Assembly: GCF_047511655.1 (NCBI RefSeq)
Contig: NC_133386.1
Span: 171,761,146-171,825,145, forward strand
Source of the DNA: Castor canadensis
Lineage: Eukaryota; Chordata; Mammalia; Rodentia; Castoridae
Direction of reading: 5' to 3'
DNA length: 64,000 nucleotides
The notes under the pieces were generated by a model, which was given only the letters and a program-made list of their open reading frames with translations, was not told where the DNA came from and did not search any database. Positions within the stretch are counted from its first letter, which is position 1. Every line of letters begins with the position of its first letter. The position numbers and the translations under genes are program-made. This document shows positions 51,301-61,214 of this stretch, one piece after another.

Positions 51301-54300
51301 TTGAGTTCAGAGAAGGATCATTACTTAATGGACTGAATTCTTACCTACTTAACTGGATACCTGAAATTATGGGATTTTCCCAAATTTGCTGCTAATGTTC
51401 TCCATACACATTTCATTTTTGGTAAGTATTATGAATGATAATTGATGGAATAACCTTAAAAATATAAAATTTGGAGCATGGGAACCTACAAAGTTTTTGA
51501 AGTTTTAATCAACAAAGGCTTATTAGTTGACAGACTTAAAGTCACCCCCCCATTATACCATTTGTTGTTTACATGACTTTGGGCCTCAGTTTATTCATCC
51601 ATAAAATGAGAATGCTATGAGGAATGAACGAGATACAATGGATATAAAGCACCCAGCACAATGTCAGTGTTAGTTTTCTTCTCATTTCAAAAAGTTAAAA
51701 TTTCTTAAATTAAAATGTTTTACTAAAAATTAGTAATAAAACAGATATTTCTTTCCTTAAGAAATCTAGCCAAAATTATCTATGTCTGTATAATTTGCTA
51801 TTTCCTCTTTTAGGGACATAAATGATATTTTAATTACATATTAAAATACAGCTAAGGTTCTTGCAATTTTCCTATCCTTAAACCAAATTTGCACAGCAAA
51901 TTGCAAACATTACAGGGAAATGTCTGTTATTACAGGTATCTCCTTTCTGTCACTTCCAGTAGAGATATTAGAGCAATTAGCCAGATTCATGCTACAGGAA
52001 CAACAATGAGAAGGCAGCTGCTGTTAACACATTTTTATTCAGTCACACCCGCAAAATTACAATTAAAATAACCAGTTAAAAGGCGTCAATAAAGTTACAC
52101 TTGGTGAAAATGCAGTCATATAAACTGTTAAGAATAAGAAAGCAAAAATCAGAATATATATTTTAATAAGAACTGACAAGAAGGAAATGTTTAGTTAGTA
52201 TCTAGTTCTCCCCCAATGCAACATTATTTTTCTGTTATTGTTAGATCTGGTTTTCAATTAGAATAATAATTTTAAACATATATTTAAAGACTGTTCACAA
52301 TCAACCATTTACAGTAGAGGTTCTATAGTGAGAAATGCATTTAACAGTATTTAGTAGATATTAAAAATATTAAAGACTAAAAGATTCTGATTCAACACTT
52401 TATTTTTCCAATTTTTTTAATCTAGTTACTTAAGGAAACTTAGCTTTCATTGCCACTGAGATATTTACTCAGATAAAATTCCTTCCCCTATCTTTTTTTT
52501 TTTAACTTAAGCAAATACTGGTATGTATTAAGATATGCATTTTTCTAAGAGACTCTCAAACAAATAAATCAATGTGTCAAGCTCGGGGGGGAGGGGTAGC
52601 TCAGTGGTAAAGTGTGTGTTTATTCGCATGTGCAAAGCCCTGGGTTTGATCCTCAGCACCAAAAAAAAAAAAAAGAAAAAAAAATTGTCAAGGGTAGTTA
52701 ACCCACCAGTTAAAGAGGAAACCAGTAAGATGTTAGATCTAGTTGAAAAGAGAATTTAACATAACCATATACTGAATTTAAAAATAAAGCAAAATTGGAA
52801 TATCCACAGGTAACAATAAATTGAATCTCCACTGCACACCACTTGCTTTGCTATGAACAACAGTCACCGGCATTACTGTCACGACTCTACACTTTACATA
52901 AGTAACTATCTTAAAGATAATTCCAAGATACCCCATAATGTTTTCTATTCACTTCTGTGTCTCACAACTTTTACTGACAACCAGCCTTCAGAAGGAACTG
53001 AGGTAGACCCAGCAAAGTTGTATTTTCTCTCTGTGCTGGGTCTCTTTCTTTCTGCACATCTATTTTGTTCTTATCTCTGTGCACATTGGTTTTCTTTGCA
53101 ATGTCACCTTCACTCAAAAGTGCTCTCTCTCCCTTTCTTTCTCCACAGTAAAAAACCCTCTCCTTTCTATCAGTCACACATTCACTAAAAGTCTAAGACA
53201 TGGAGCCTGGTTTCAGCTTTGCCCCCATGGCTGTAAGCCCTAAGGCCATCAGTGACACTTTCTGGTTATCAGTTTTCTTATATTAATAATCTGGGTCTGT
53301 GACTCTCAAAACTTCTGCAATTCAACATTAGTGGTTATCTTTTTTAATTTTAGGGAGTGACATAAGATTGCCATGTTATGACACTAAATTCTATTTAACT
53401 AACCACTATTACCTTCTTCAAAGAAGAGTGCAAAACTGGAGAACATCCACTTAAGTGAAGTTAGCCAGGTTCAGAAAGCCAAAGGCAGCATGTTTTCTCT
53501 CATATGTGGAATACAGACCCAATGCAAATACAACCAATACTATGAAACCGGTCACACTAAGGGGAGGTCACTAACGAGGGAGGGAGGGCAAAAGAAGGAA
53601 GTTAAGAAGGTGAACATGGCTGATGTACTTTTTATACAAGAATGAATACAGAATTTTTAAACCTACTGAAATCACCATAAGAAGAGGACTAAGGAACAAA
53701 GGAGAAAAATAGAGGGAATGGACCAATTTGGGTTATAATACATACATGCATGGAAATGTCACAAAGAAACTCTCTAAATAGCTATCTTAAACAAAAATGT
53801 CTTTTTTCAAAAATGGAAAACAGGAAGGTAAAACACATCCTGTCTGAGGGCTGGCATCATTGGGGGGGGGGGGAATATGAGGAAAGGGTGTAGGAGGTGA
53901 ATATGGTAGAAATATTATGTACTCAGGTATGAAAATGGAAAAATGAGACCTGCTGAAATTACTCCAGGAATGGGGGGAAGACAAAGGAGAATGATGGAGG
54001 GGGTGAATTCAACTATGATATATTGTAAGAACTTTTGTAAATGTCACAATGTAGCCTCAGGACACCAATATAATAAAAAATAAAATACCCTAAGATACAC
54101 ATTTTTAAAAAAGGAAGAATAATGTCAGAATAAAAGGTAGTCTTCAATCAATTTTTGCGAAACTCCTATTTACATTGACCTCATACTTTACAGTTTCAGT
54201 AAAAATTCTCTCGGGCACTGACATTTGGGGGTATGAAGGTAATGCTCTCCTATTTGGAATCCTCGCTTACTTTTCTCCTACTGCAGCCTACTCTTCACTA

Positions 54301-57300
54301 CTATAGCCAGTGGGGTCACTGGCCCTGGGGCAGTCTGGCCGTCCTGCCATGAGGATAATCACACAGCCTATGCAGAAGGCTACTTGGTGAGGAACTGAGC
54401 TCTCAGGCTAACAACTAGTGAGGAAACGACGCCTCCAAACTCACCTGAGTGAGCTTAGAGGCAGATCCTCTGTACAGTCACACCTTGAGGTGACCACAGC
54501 TCTAGCCGACAACCTGACTGCTACCTCATGAGAGGCCTTGAGCGAGAACTTGAGCTCAGCTGCTCCTAGATTTCCAATCCCCAGAGAGTGCGGGACATGA
54601 TGTTTGTGGTTTCAGCTGCTAAGTTTTGCAGTAATTTGTTATGCAGCAAACGATAACTAAGACATGTTGTCTTGCCAGGTAAGAAAATATCTTTTTTCCC
54701 TCTTTGTGTTGTTACTGATAATACTGGATCTCCAATTCTTGCAGCTCTATGGAACTACTGCTTGTCAGCCTTTATACTAGCAAGAAAGAAGTGGTCACCC
54801 TTTCTTCCAGTTCTGTTCATGTCATTGCTTTCTGCACTTTTCTTCCAGCATTCATTATATACTCCGTTCATTCATTCATTCACTCATTCAATAAACTCTT
54901 ACTGAATGCAAAATACTGCAATAAACCCTGAAGAAACAAATATGAATATGATAAAATCCTTACTTTTAAGGGCTTCAATCTAGTGAAGCAGTTCAGTTGT
55001 GAGATGGCAGTGCAGAATATAATACAAGATGGCTCAGGGTATTATGGGATCAGAAGCTACAGTGGGTGAGGGGGTGGGGGGGTGGGAAGAGGAGTTGGGA
55101 AAAGCTTCCTAGAGGAAGGGATGACTGAGCTCAGGCTTAATGAAAGATGGTGGGAATATGCTGGGTAGAAGAGAAGATAGGGCATTTCAGTCAGGAGAAC
55201 ACTCAGTAGTTGGAACTAGCTACAAATTAGGTTCTGTCGGTGAAGTTAGAAGGGAGACAGCAAACAAAAGGTTTTTGTGGTAAGCACAGGAATTTGGGCT
55301 TTGACAGATGACTACAAACCACTAAGGAGTTAAATCTAAGAGGACGTGAGCATATTTCGTTTTGAAACGTTCTACAGAGGCAGTGGAGGAAAGAGGCTAA
55401 GGGGTTATGGGGTGGTGACTAAGAAAGCAAAAGACTAGACCAATAAGGAGCAGCATGTTTAAAAACAAAAGTGGCAGGGCTGGCAAAGTAGCTCAAGTGA
55501 TAGAGCATCTGCCTAGCAAGCGTGAAGCCCTGAGTTCAAACCTCAGAACGACATAAAAAAACCAAAACAAAAAAAACTATAAGGGGCTGGTGGTGGAATT
55601 GGATCTGGAAGAGATTAAAAGTTAAAAAGAAAGGTTTTAGAATGAAAAAACTGAAGAAAGCTTCAAAGACCTCCAAATTTTTTGGCTAGTAGAGCCATGC
55701 CACATATCAGATGATAATCATAAATTCTTTTACTGAGAGCTTACTAAGTGCAAAATGCTTTTTCCAGGTCCTGAGAATTCAACTAAGAACAAGACAAGTC
55801 CTGCTCTAAAAGAATTTACACTGTAGGAGGGAGTTTATACAGACAAACAGAATACATAAATAAGTTGCAGTACATGAAAAGAAGGAAACAAATAAGGGGC
55901 TTACAGAAAAATGGCAGCAATAAATTTTGACAGAGGAGGTAAAGAAGATCTCTCTGAGCAGGTGGCATTTAATGTATGACCTGAAGGATGTGGGAAAAAA
56001 AAAAAACAGTGTGTGATAAATGAGTACATGTGTACATGGAAAGTTTTGCATTGGGGAGCAACAAGTACTCCAGGAGAGGACACAGCAGGTATGAAAGGCC
56101 CGGAGTGACAAAGTGCTTTACAGGCAGGAGATCAATTAACTAGACTGGTATGGTGAAATGCTGAGAGTGGCAGACAATCACTTTGCCAGGTCAGACTGTA
56201 TAGGTGTTTGAAAGTCAAGCTGATGAGAATGATCCTACCAAAAAAGAGCTGATTTATGCAAGAGAGAAGGGAGAGGGAGAGAACTTCAGGTGAGCAGCCT
56301 GGAGATCCTGAGCAGTAGTGGAGAAACTGTGCTGCTTGCATTTTATACAATGAGAAGAAGTTGGGTTCATTTTCCCAAAGATCTGTAGGCTTTTTGGTAG
56401 GAAAGTGAGGAGGTTTAGATGTAATGACTTCTATTTTCTTAAGTATAAACAAAGTATAAGAGTGACAGTGTGGGGACAGAGTAAGAGAGGCATGACAAGA
56501 CAATAAAGGTATGAAGTGATCATCTTGAGGAGGGGGGCATTAGGGAGTGGGGACTAATAAGGGAAACAGGAGAGTTGTTGACAGTGTTAAGTGCCACCTT
56601 GAGGGGAAAGTCATGAGGAAAAACTGAGGTCACATAGCATATTGTGGTATATTGCTGAATAATGTTCAGCTGCTCAATGAAGAAACAAAGAAGGTAGACA
56701 GCAGGGCTCATCTTGGGTTTTGCTATGCCAACTGTATCTGTAAATTAAAGTCACCCAGGTTTCTAAATAACAATTGTTTCAATGGATTGGGTTTGGAAGA
56801 CAGACCACGGTGGGCTTCACTCACTTTCATTTAGAAGTGAATGAAACTGGGATGGGATGCAGTCAGTGGTAGAGTGGTGGCCTAGCAGGCACAAGACCCT
56901 GAGTCCGATCCCGAGAACCACAAGAAAACAGAAGTGAATGTGGAGGCATGGAATTGTAATGACTCTTTCAATAATATTGCTATGGGGAAGAGCTGGACAG
57001 GGAAACAGAGGGGAAAAGTGGTTAATAAAAAATATCCTACTACAAGCAGTAGTAATCAGTTTTCAGTCACCATAACCAAATACCTGAGATAATTAACAAG
57101 AGAAAAGGTTTATTTTGGCTCACATTCACATTAGACATTCTATTCCATGATCAAGTGAACCCACTGGTTTTAGGCCGTTGGTACGGGTACCTGGATGCAA
57201 TAGCAGGGTGTACATGGTGGCACAAACTACTCACCTCATGGCCAAGAAGCAAAAGAGGAAGTGGTAGGGGCCCCACAGTGCCTTTTGTGGGCACATCCCC

Positions 57301-60300
57301 AATGACATAAGTATCTTTCATAGGTCCCACCTCCTAAAGGTACCACTGTCTCCCAATAGTGTCACCCTGAGGACTAAGCCTTTGGGGGACATTAGACATC
57401 TAAACTATAGCACATGCAAAAGGATAAAATTAGGGGACAGGAAGAAATTAAAGGTATAGGAGAGCAAAGGCCTAATAAATAGGTCATCCTTTGTAGAGAA
57501 AGGGAAACTAGAATCAGGAGAACAGGGAAGTATTTGTCTTAAAACAGAAGAGTAATGATGCAGGTAAATGTGTGATAATATCATTAACAACAAGAATCAC
57601 CAACATTTATTTAGAATTTATTTTATACCAGGTACTACTGTTAAAAGTTTATATGGACCACTTTATTCTTACAATAACCCTGCTATACCAAGAAAGATTA
57701 AGTAGTTTGTCCAAGACCACCTATAACAGTAGAGCCAGGATTCAAACCCAGGATATATGGTTCTAGTCCCTAGTCCTTAACTTTTACACTATACTGTAAG
57801 TGGGAAGAGGAAGAAATTAAAGTTGAAAAGTTCATAACTAATTTTCATGTTCTTTGTAGTTTTGGAGGCAAGGTCAACTGGGAAGCAGGCAGAAAGTGAG
57901 GTGGTAAGGTTTTGGAATAGTTACTTAAGGAAACATGAAAGGATGCTTCCAGAAGACTGCTATGTGGTGCTCAGGGGCTAGCCGTGGTAGGACTCCATAA
58001 CATATATACAAACATGAATCCATATAGTTGAGTGATCCCCACCCCCTTCCTTGGGTTCTCAGCAGCAGGGGTGAGAGGAATTAAAGAAAGCACTTACTTG
58101 TCATATAGCGTGGAGGATACTCTGATGGAGGGACACACAGGGAACTACAGGAGCAAAAGTGAAAAGCAAGTGTAATGAAGGAATACGGAGTGGGCAGGAC
58201 GGGTATGACCATGGAATGGGTTGCTAGAATGAGGGGTGGTAAAGATTGACAACTGTCAAGGTCAAGGAAAATGGCAGGGATTTGGATGGTTTCCTGTTAT
58301 AGTAATTGCAAAGAACAAATATTTATTCAAGGTCACCACATATGACACTGCAACAGGTAAAATAAAAAGAGAGGCACAGTACCTACCTGGTTTTTCTTCC
58401 CCACTAAGCTTTCTAAAGGTTATGGAAAATGTTTTTGGTAAGTTATATCTATCCTAGTGCTTTTGCTCAATGAACACTGGATGAATTAACATCATCTCTT
58501 ACATTAAGTGCTATATCACAGTATACAAACTGGTGTCTTGTGGATTGACTCAGACTCACAGGAAGTGATCTTTTTGTTTTGCAGTGCTTAGAATCTGAGC
58601 CAATATTTTAAAACCAATGAGATTTCACAGAAAATCTGAGTTTTAGTCTCCCTCAAAAAACCATAACTTGACAATGGGCCTATATTCCATACAACAAAAA
58701 AGGCTGGAGGTGTATAGTGTGACCTCTTAAGGAATATGGTAGCTTTAGTATCTTTCTTTTGGTCTCCCTCTCAAAACCTAAGCCAGTCTGAAATGCCAGA
58801 TTCTCCATGAGTCACTGAAATTACCTTCGCTTCCTTCTGCATTTGCCCATTTCCTTTCTCTTAAGGAACCCAGTCCTCCCTTCTTCTTCCAACTGTCCAT
58901 TCCCAGTACATAGTATATTAGTTATTAGTATCCATTTATGACTGCCTAAGTTTTTTCAAAGGCAAGAATAGTGACATGAAGAATCTGGACTTTGTTAATA
59001 CATACTTTCTCAGTAAATACCTTCTCTTTTAGGGAAATATCCCCTGACTTTTGTTGATGTTAGAAAAATTTAGTCCAAAAGCCAGAAATCACTGGGCATT
59101 TAATTTCATAACTGTAAAATCACTGTAGACATTACTGTTACAAACTTAGTTTAACCAGGAAATAATACACTCAGTGCCTGAAGAATCTTTAGAGCAGTTC
59201 ATGAAACATTCATCAGTTGGAAAAGTTATAGCAAAGGATAATAATACTATTGAAAGGGCTATAGAGGGAGGCAAGTAATATATTATGGGTTCAGAAGGGA
59301 ATGTCTATCAAAGAAACCATGCATACACAGCTCTTGAGGGGAGGTTTTGGTAAGCTAGTCTTCCAAATTTTTATCTCTGTCCTGAGCTGACAGCCATAAA
59401 TACAACTACCCAGTTGTCAATATACACTTGGACCTCAAACTCAACCAATCCACAATAGGCTCATCATAAAGTGTGTTTTCCTCCTGTGTTCTCTTTCTGG
59501 GGATTATCAGGCCCCAATTACTCCACCAGAAACTGAAAAGTTGAGGCCAGGGCTGTGGCTCATGTTGGTGGTAGAGGGCTTGTCTACCACCATGTTTAAG
59601 ACCCTGGATTTGACCCCCGGCTCAAATTAAATAAATGCAAATCTGTGTGTTATTCTTGGTTCCTTCCCCCACCATACTCAACCAAATTCTCCTGACTTTA
59701 CAGCCTTAATCCCTTACTCAGGCCAGACATTTCTTGCTTGGATTATGACCACAACTTCCCAGTTGGTGGCCAAGTCTGTAGTCTTTCCAGCTCTAGCCAG
59801 CACCTGCATACTTTCTTCAGTCACTCTTCTGATTATCTCATTACCCTTAGTATAAAAATCTGTATTTCTAAAACGATCTTCATCAAGATTTACTTACTGG
59901 GTGGATGAAACATTGAAACATTTTACCAGTGATTCCCTCTCTCCAAGCACATCTGTATCCAAGATCTTCTGCTTCTTCATCCAATCTTGCCTATACAGCA
60001 TTCTAACCTCAGTATGCTAATTTGGGGAAAGCCATTTTTGAAAACAAGATAATGGTTCACAAACACTTAGCAATAAAATCTCCCGTGTGTCACTGCTTTT
60101 TAATTCTTTCCGCCTAAGAAAGAATACTGAAAAGAATGAGTTTTCCCTGCCTCGTATGTAGACATTGTACTTAAATTATTTATTCACCTAGTTCTCCTCT
60201 GGACCCTAGGCCATTAGCTTATTTATCACTCTCTGGACACACAGAAGATGTTCCATAAGGCTGTCGCTATGTTAAGTGAGTGAAATCCATACGCAATTTG

Positions 60301-60840
60301 AGGGTGCCTTTCCCTCTGACTTCTGCTTAAAAAAGAATCTTTTTTATGATCATCCCATAATCAATCTGAAGTGGGGCAGGCAAGGAGCAACTGCCCCCCC
60401 CCCAAAAAAAGGGTGCTGGCTCCCGAGGCACAGCTCCAGTTCCCCCGACGTCCAGCTGGTCGCCAGGGCACAAAAAATTATCTCGAGAAAGCGCAGTTTT
60501 AGGTCCATGTCCACTCGGGCGCCCCACGATTCCTTTCTCTGCGGTCTTCCCGATAAACACTCACATGGGTGGCCCAAATACTCTCCTCACTCCATTACTG
60601 GTCCCGTTTCAGAGTTTGGTGCCGCTGCAGTCGGTGCAGCGCCCAACACGGACCGCAAACTGCAGCAAAAATGCCCAGCAGCACCGCAAGCCAAAGGAGC
60701 AGCGGCCCGCGCGCTACCGTTCGAAGCCCCGCCCCGCCCCGCCGCCGGGCTCGCGACCCCGCGCCCTGCCCCGCCGCCTCTACCTGCAGGCCACATCGCC
60801 CGGAGCAACAATCTCCTTCAGGAGTGTGGCAGCCAGACAT
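39252..60840 (-). CDS. APIP: APIP, methylthioribulose-1-phosphate dehydratase, complete 7-exon gene
   Basis: Coding exons on the minus strand: 60840-60784, 49735-49635, 45195-45147, 44040-43923, 43141-43006, 40055-39888 and 39351-39252. All have AG/GT borders and compatible phases, and join to 242 codons plus TAA, the length I know for the human protein. The enzyme is a cytosolic, zinc-dependent class II aldolase-fold dehydratase that converts 5-methylthioribulose-1-phosphate to the diketo product in methionine salvage; it was also described as an APAF1-interacting inhibitor of cell death (family knowledge). Visible key residues match the human numbering: Cys97, His115 and His117 in the I-H-T-H-S motif, Glu139 in H-Q-E-M, and His195 in R-R-H-G-V-Y. 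There is no frameshift or premature stop. Small differences from the human protein as I recall it are Cys at 179 and a C-terminal Leu instead of Val. It is divergently paired with PDHX. Confidence 0.97.
39888..40055 (-). CDS. APIP: APIP coding exon 6
   Basis: 168 bp, acceptor CTTACAG, donor GTAAGC. It encodes residues 154-209 and two bases of Met210: it starts [20 protein letters not shown] and includes R-R-H-G-V-Y-V-W-G with the third zinc ligand His195. Cys at residue 179 replaces the His I recall for human. Confidence 0.97.
41315..41412 (-). repeat. ID-like SINE
   Basis: GCTGGTGCTAAAGACTGAACCCAGGG ... CACTCTACCACTGAGTTACAC is antisense ID-like, with the T-rich tail at its left. Confidence 0.75.
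41464..41795 (+). repeat. Composite SINE: B1-like, B1-like, ID-like
   Basis: AGCCTGGATACAGTGGCTTACACC, then GGCTGGCATGGTGGCACACACC at 41592, then GGGCTGGGGGCATAAAGGGG at 41720 with an A-tail. Same three-part order as 27240-27575. Confidence 0.8.
43006..43141 (-). CDS. APIP: APIP coding exon 5 (active-site exon)
   Basis: 136 bp, acceptor CTTCAG, donor GTATTC. It opens [20 protein letters not shown] and contains the zinc ligands His115 and His117, the H-Q-E-M segment with catalytic Glu139, and the C-T-S-G-G-Y-Y end. It finishes with two bases of Arg154. Confidence 0.97.
43345..43411 (+). repeat. MIR 3' end
   Basis: GTACATAGTAGGCATTCAGGAAATGC followed by (AAT)n; typical MIR tail. Confidence 0.5.
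43435..43883 (-). repeat. Large composite SINE in APIP intron 4
   Basis: Antisense ID-like unit (GGTGGTACTGAGATTTGAAC) followed by two or three antisense B1-like units (GCCCAGGCTGGTCTAC, GCCCAGGCTGGCCTGC, CCTGGGCTGACCTTG). On the minus strand it is sense to APIP and starts about 40 bp after the exon 4 donor. Confidence 0.8.
43923..44040 (-). CDS. APIP: APIP coding exon 4
   Basis: 118 bp, acceptor ATAG after a good pyrimidine tract, donor GTATAT. It encodes residues 70-108 plus the first base of Gly109: it opens [16 protein letters not shown], then a Lys-rich loop, then [11 protein letters not shown]. Cys97 is in this exon. A composite SINE begins only about 40 bp past the donor. Confidence 0.96.
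44119..44134 (+). repeat. (AT)n microsatellite
   Basis: ATATATATATATATAT within APIP intron 3, 80 bp upstream of exon 4. Confidence 0.85.
45147..45195 (-). CDS. APIP: APIP coding exon 3
   Basis: A 49 bp exon with acceptor TTACCAG and donor GTATGG. It completes Gly53 and adds [16 protein letters not shown], ending in phase 0. The acceptor's pyrimidine tract is weak (purines close to the AG), so this small exon is the one most likely to show skipping. Confidence 0.95.
45815..45945 (+). repeat. B1-like SINE
   Basis: GTTCAGGCATGGTGGCTTATC ... GAGTTCGAGGCCAACCTGGAT ... AAAACAAAAC tail. Confidence 0.8.
46590..46619. repeat. Perfect 11-bp hairpin
   Basis: AGTCCACTTAC, 8-base spacer, then its exact complement GTAAGTGGACT. 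Confidence 0.9.
48402..48908 (+). repeat. Diverged direct repeat pair (about 73 bp each)
   Basis: 48402-48475 and 48837-48908 share AATTCCTTTTGTTCAAAA, GTTCT, ATTTTTTA, AGTCCATTTCTT and GCAG ... CCTTGGGG in the same order, about 360 bp apart. Confidence 0.8.
49222..49498 (-). repeat. Composite SINE in APIP intron 2
   Basis: Antisense ID-like (TTTGAACTCAGGACCTTGTGC) plus two antisense B1-like units, the last ending GTAGCTGGGATTACAAGCATGAGCC. Sense to APIP, about 140 bp past the exon 2 donor. Confidence 0.8.
49635..49735 (-). CDS. APIP: APIP coding exon 2
   Basis: 101 bp, acceptor TTTTTAAG, donor GTAAGT. It begins [20 protein letters not shown] and continues through the glycine-rich T-G-T-G-G-G-I-S loop to LKHG (residues 20-53), with the last Gly codon split after two bases. 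The glycine loop is part of the sugar-phosphate binding region in class II aldolase-like enzymes. Confidence 0.96.
49930..50148 (+). repeat. Composite SINE: B1-like + ID-like
   Basis: AGGGATGGTGGCACATGCC ... then GGTTGGGGGTGTGGTTCAAGTGG with an A-rich tail. Confidence 0.85.
50472..50584 (-). repeat. B1-like SINE
   Basis: Poly(T), GAGACAGGATCTCAGTATGTAG ... CCACTGTACCCAGC. Confidence 0.8.
51530..51680 (+). repeat. MIR
   Basis: ACTTTGGGCCTCAGTTTATTCATCC ... ATAAAATGAGAATGC ... GCACCCAGCACAATGTC, sense MIR core. Confidence 0.65.
52583..52685 (+). repeat. ID-like SINE
   Basis: GGGGTAGCTCAGTGGTAAAGTG ... CCCTGGGTTTGATCC, then an A-tail of over 10. Confidence 0.9.
53433..54090 (+). repeat. L1 3' end, copy B
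   Basis: Begins in the last codons of ORF2 ([19 protein letters not shown]), then a purine-rich 3' UTR with a 12-G run near 53862-53873, then AATATAATAAAAAATAAAA. 5'-truncated; same family as 32713-33188. Confidence 0.85.
54845..55230 (-). repeat. L2 3' end (antisense)
   Basis: TTCATTCATTCACTCATTCAATAAAC ... then ATGATAAAATCCTTACTTTTAAGGGCTTCAATCTAGTG. Confidence 0.6.
55485..55565 (+). repeat. ID-like SINE
   Basis: GGGCTGGCAAAGTAGCTCAAGTGATAG ... CCTGAGTTCAAACCTC plus A-tail. Confidence 0.88.
55720..56230 (-). repeat. L2 3' end (antisense)
   Basis: CTTTTACTGAGAGCTTACTAAGTGC ... AAGAATTTACACTGTAGGAGGG ... GAGCAGGTGGCATTTAATG. Confidence 0.6.
56848..56935 (+). repeat. ID-like SINE
   Basis: GGGATGCAGTCAGTGGTAGAG ... 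CTGAGTCCGATCCCG plus A-rich end. Confidence 0.8.
57055..57415 (+). repeat. MaLR-like LTR, copy B
   Basis: TTCAGTCACCATAACCAAATACCTGAG, AAACTACTCACCTCATGGCC and TCCCACCTCCTAAAGGTACC; related to 33330-33770. Confidence 0.6.
57590..57795 (-). repeat. MIR (antisense)
   Basis: ACCAACATTTATTTAGAATTTATTTTATACCAGG ... GAGCCAGGATTCAAACCCAGG. Confidence 0.7.
59545..59632 (+). repeat. ID-like SINE
   Basis: GGCCAGGGCTGTGGCTCATG ... GTGGTAGAGGGCTTGTC ... CTGGATTTGACCCCCGG. A small insertion sits between the A-box halves. Confidence 0.75.
60784..60840 (-). CDS. APIP: APIP coding exon 1
   Basis: Nineteen codons starting [11 protein letters not shown] and ending GLQ in phase 0, followed by a GTAGAG donor. 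The start codon sits in ACC-ATG, with A at -3, and lies inside the CpG island. The 5' UTR continues above 60841 to an unmapped start. This short Cys-rich N-terminus precedes the enzyme fold. Confidence 0.95.
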
Positions 60841-61206
60841 GGTCCGGATGAGGGAGGCTCGAGGCCACTAACCTCCGTCTGCCGCCACACCTGGTGCCCT
60901 GCTGGGCTAAAGCGATCAAGCCACAAGTGTAATCAGGCGACGCTGCGGACAGCTCGGGGGCGTGGCGGACAGGGCGGGAGGCGGGGTCGGGAGGGCCTCG
61001 CTGATTGGTAGAGCCTGCGGCGAATAATACTGACTGAGAGGCGGGGCCACCGAGGCTGGAAGCGGTGCCAGGAGGGCTTATATGAGAGATCTAAAGGCAC
61101 GACGGGCGCCAGGGGGCGTGGCCACTCAGCAGAAGGCGGGACCTAGGAGGACCTTGAGGCTGGCCATCAGGCTGTGCTGCGGGCAGCCCCGGAGAAGGCC
61201 GGGAAG
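60841..61206. promoter_or_regulatory. APIP/PDHX bidirectional promoter
   Basis: 366 bp separate the two divergent start codons. The interval is GC-rich and has several GC/CACCC-type boxes (near 60957, 60975, 61039 and 61112) and an inverted CCAAT box (ATTGG at 61004-61008). A weak TATATGA at about 61080 is not well placed to be a TATA box. TATA-less CpG promoters with a CCAAT box are typical of housekeeping divergent pairs. TSS positions cannot be read from sequence. Confidence 0.85.
61004..61008 (-). promoter_or_regulatory. Inverted CCAAT box
   Basis: ATTGG within CTGATTGGTAG, the extended NF-Y form, about 165 bp from the APIP ATG and 200 bp from the PDHX ATG. NF-Y sites are common in divergent CpG promoters. 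Confidence 0.5.
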
Positions 61207-61214
61207 ATGGCGGC
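61204..61214 (+). promoter_or_regulatory. PDHX: YY1-type motif across the PDHX start codon
   Basis: AAGATGGCGGC is an exact match to the extended YY1 core and contains the PDHX ATG. In this motif class YY1 binds just downstream of the TSS and sets its position, which would imply a very short PDHX 5' UTR in some transcripts (inference). Confidence 0.6.

Larger units (their letters stand above)
49736..60783 (-). other. APIP: APIP intron 1 (11 kb)
   Basis: The largest APIP intron. It contains ID-like SINEs (52583, 55485, 56848, 59545), a B1-like and a composite SINE near the 3' end, an L1 3' end (53433-54090), antisense L2 relics (54845-55230, 55720-56230), a MaLR-like LTR (57055-57415) and a MIR (57590-57795). 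I see no nested gene. The stretches 50590-51520, 51690-52580, 57800-59540 and 59640-60430 have nothing I can identify with confidence. Confidence 0.85.

Noticed and set aside
60276-60851. Plus-strand 191-codon frame and other frames across the CpG island
   Set aside because: They are antisense to APIP exon 1 and its intron; length comes from the stop-poor GC-rich composition.
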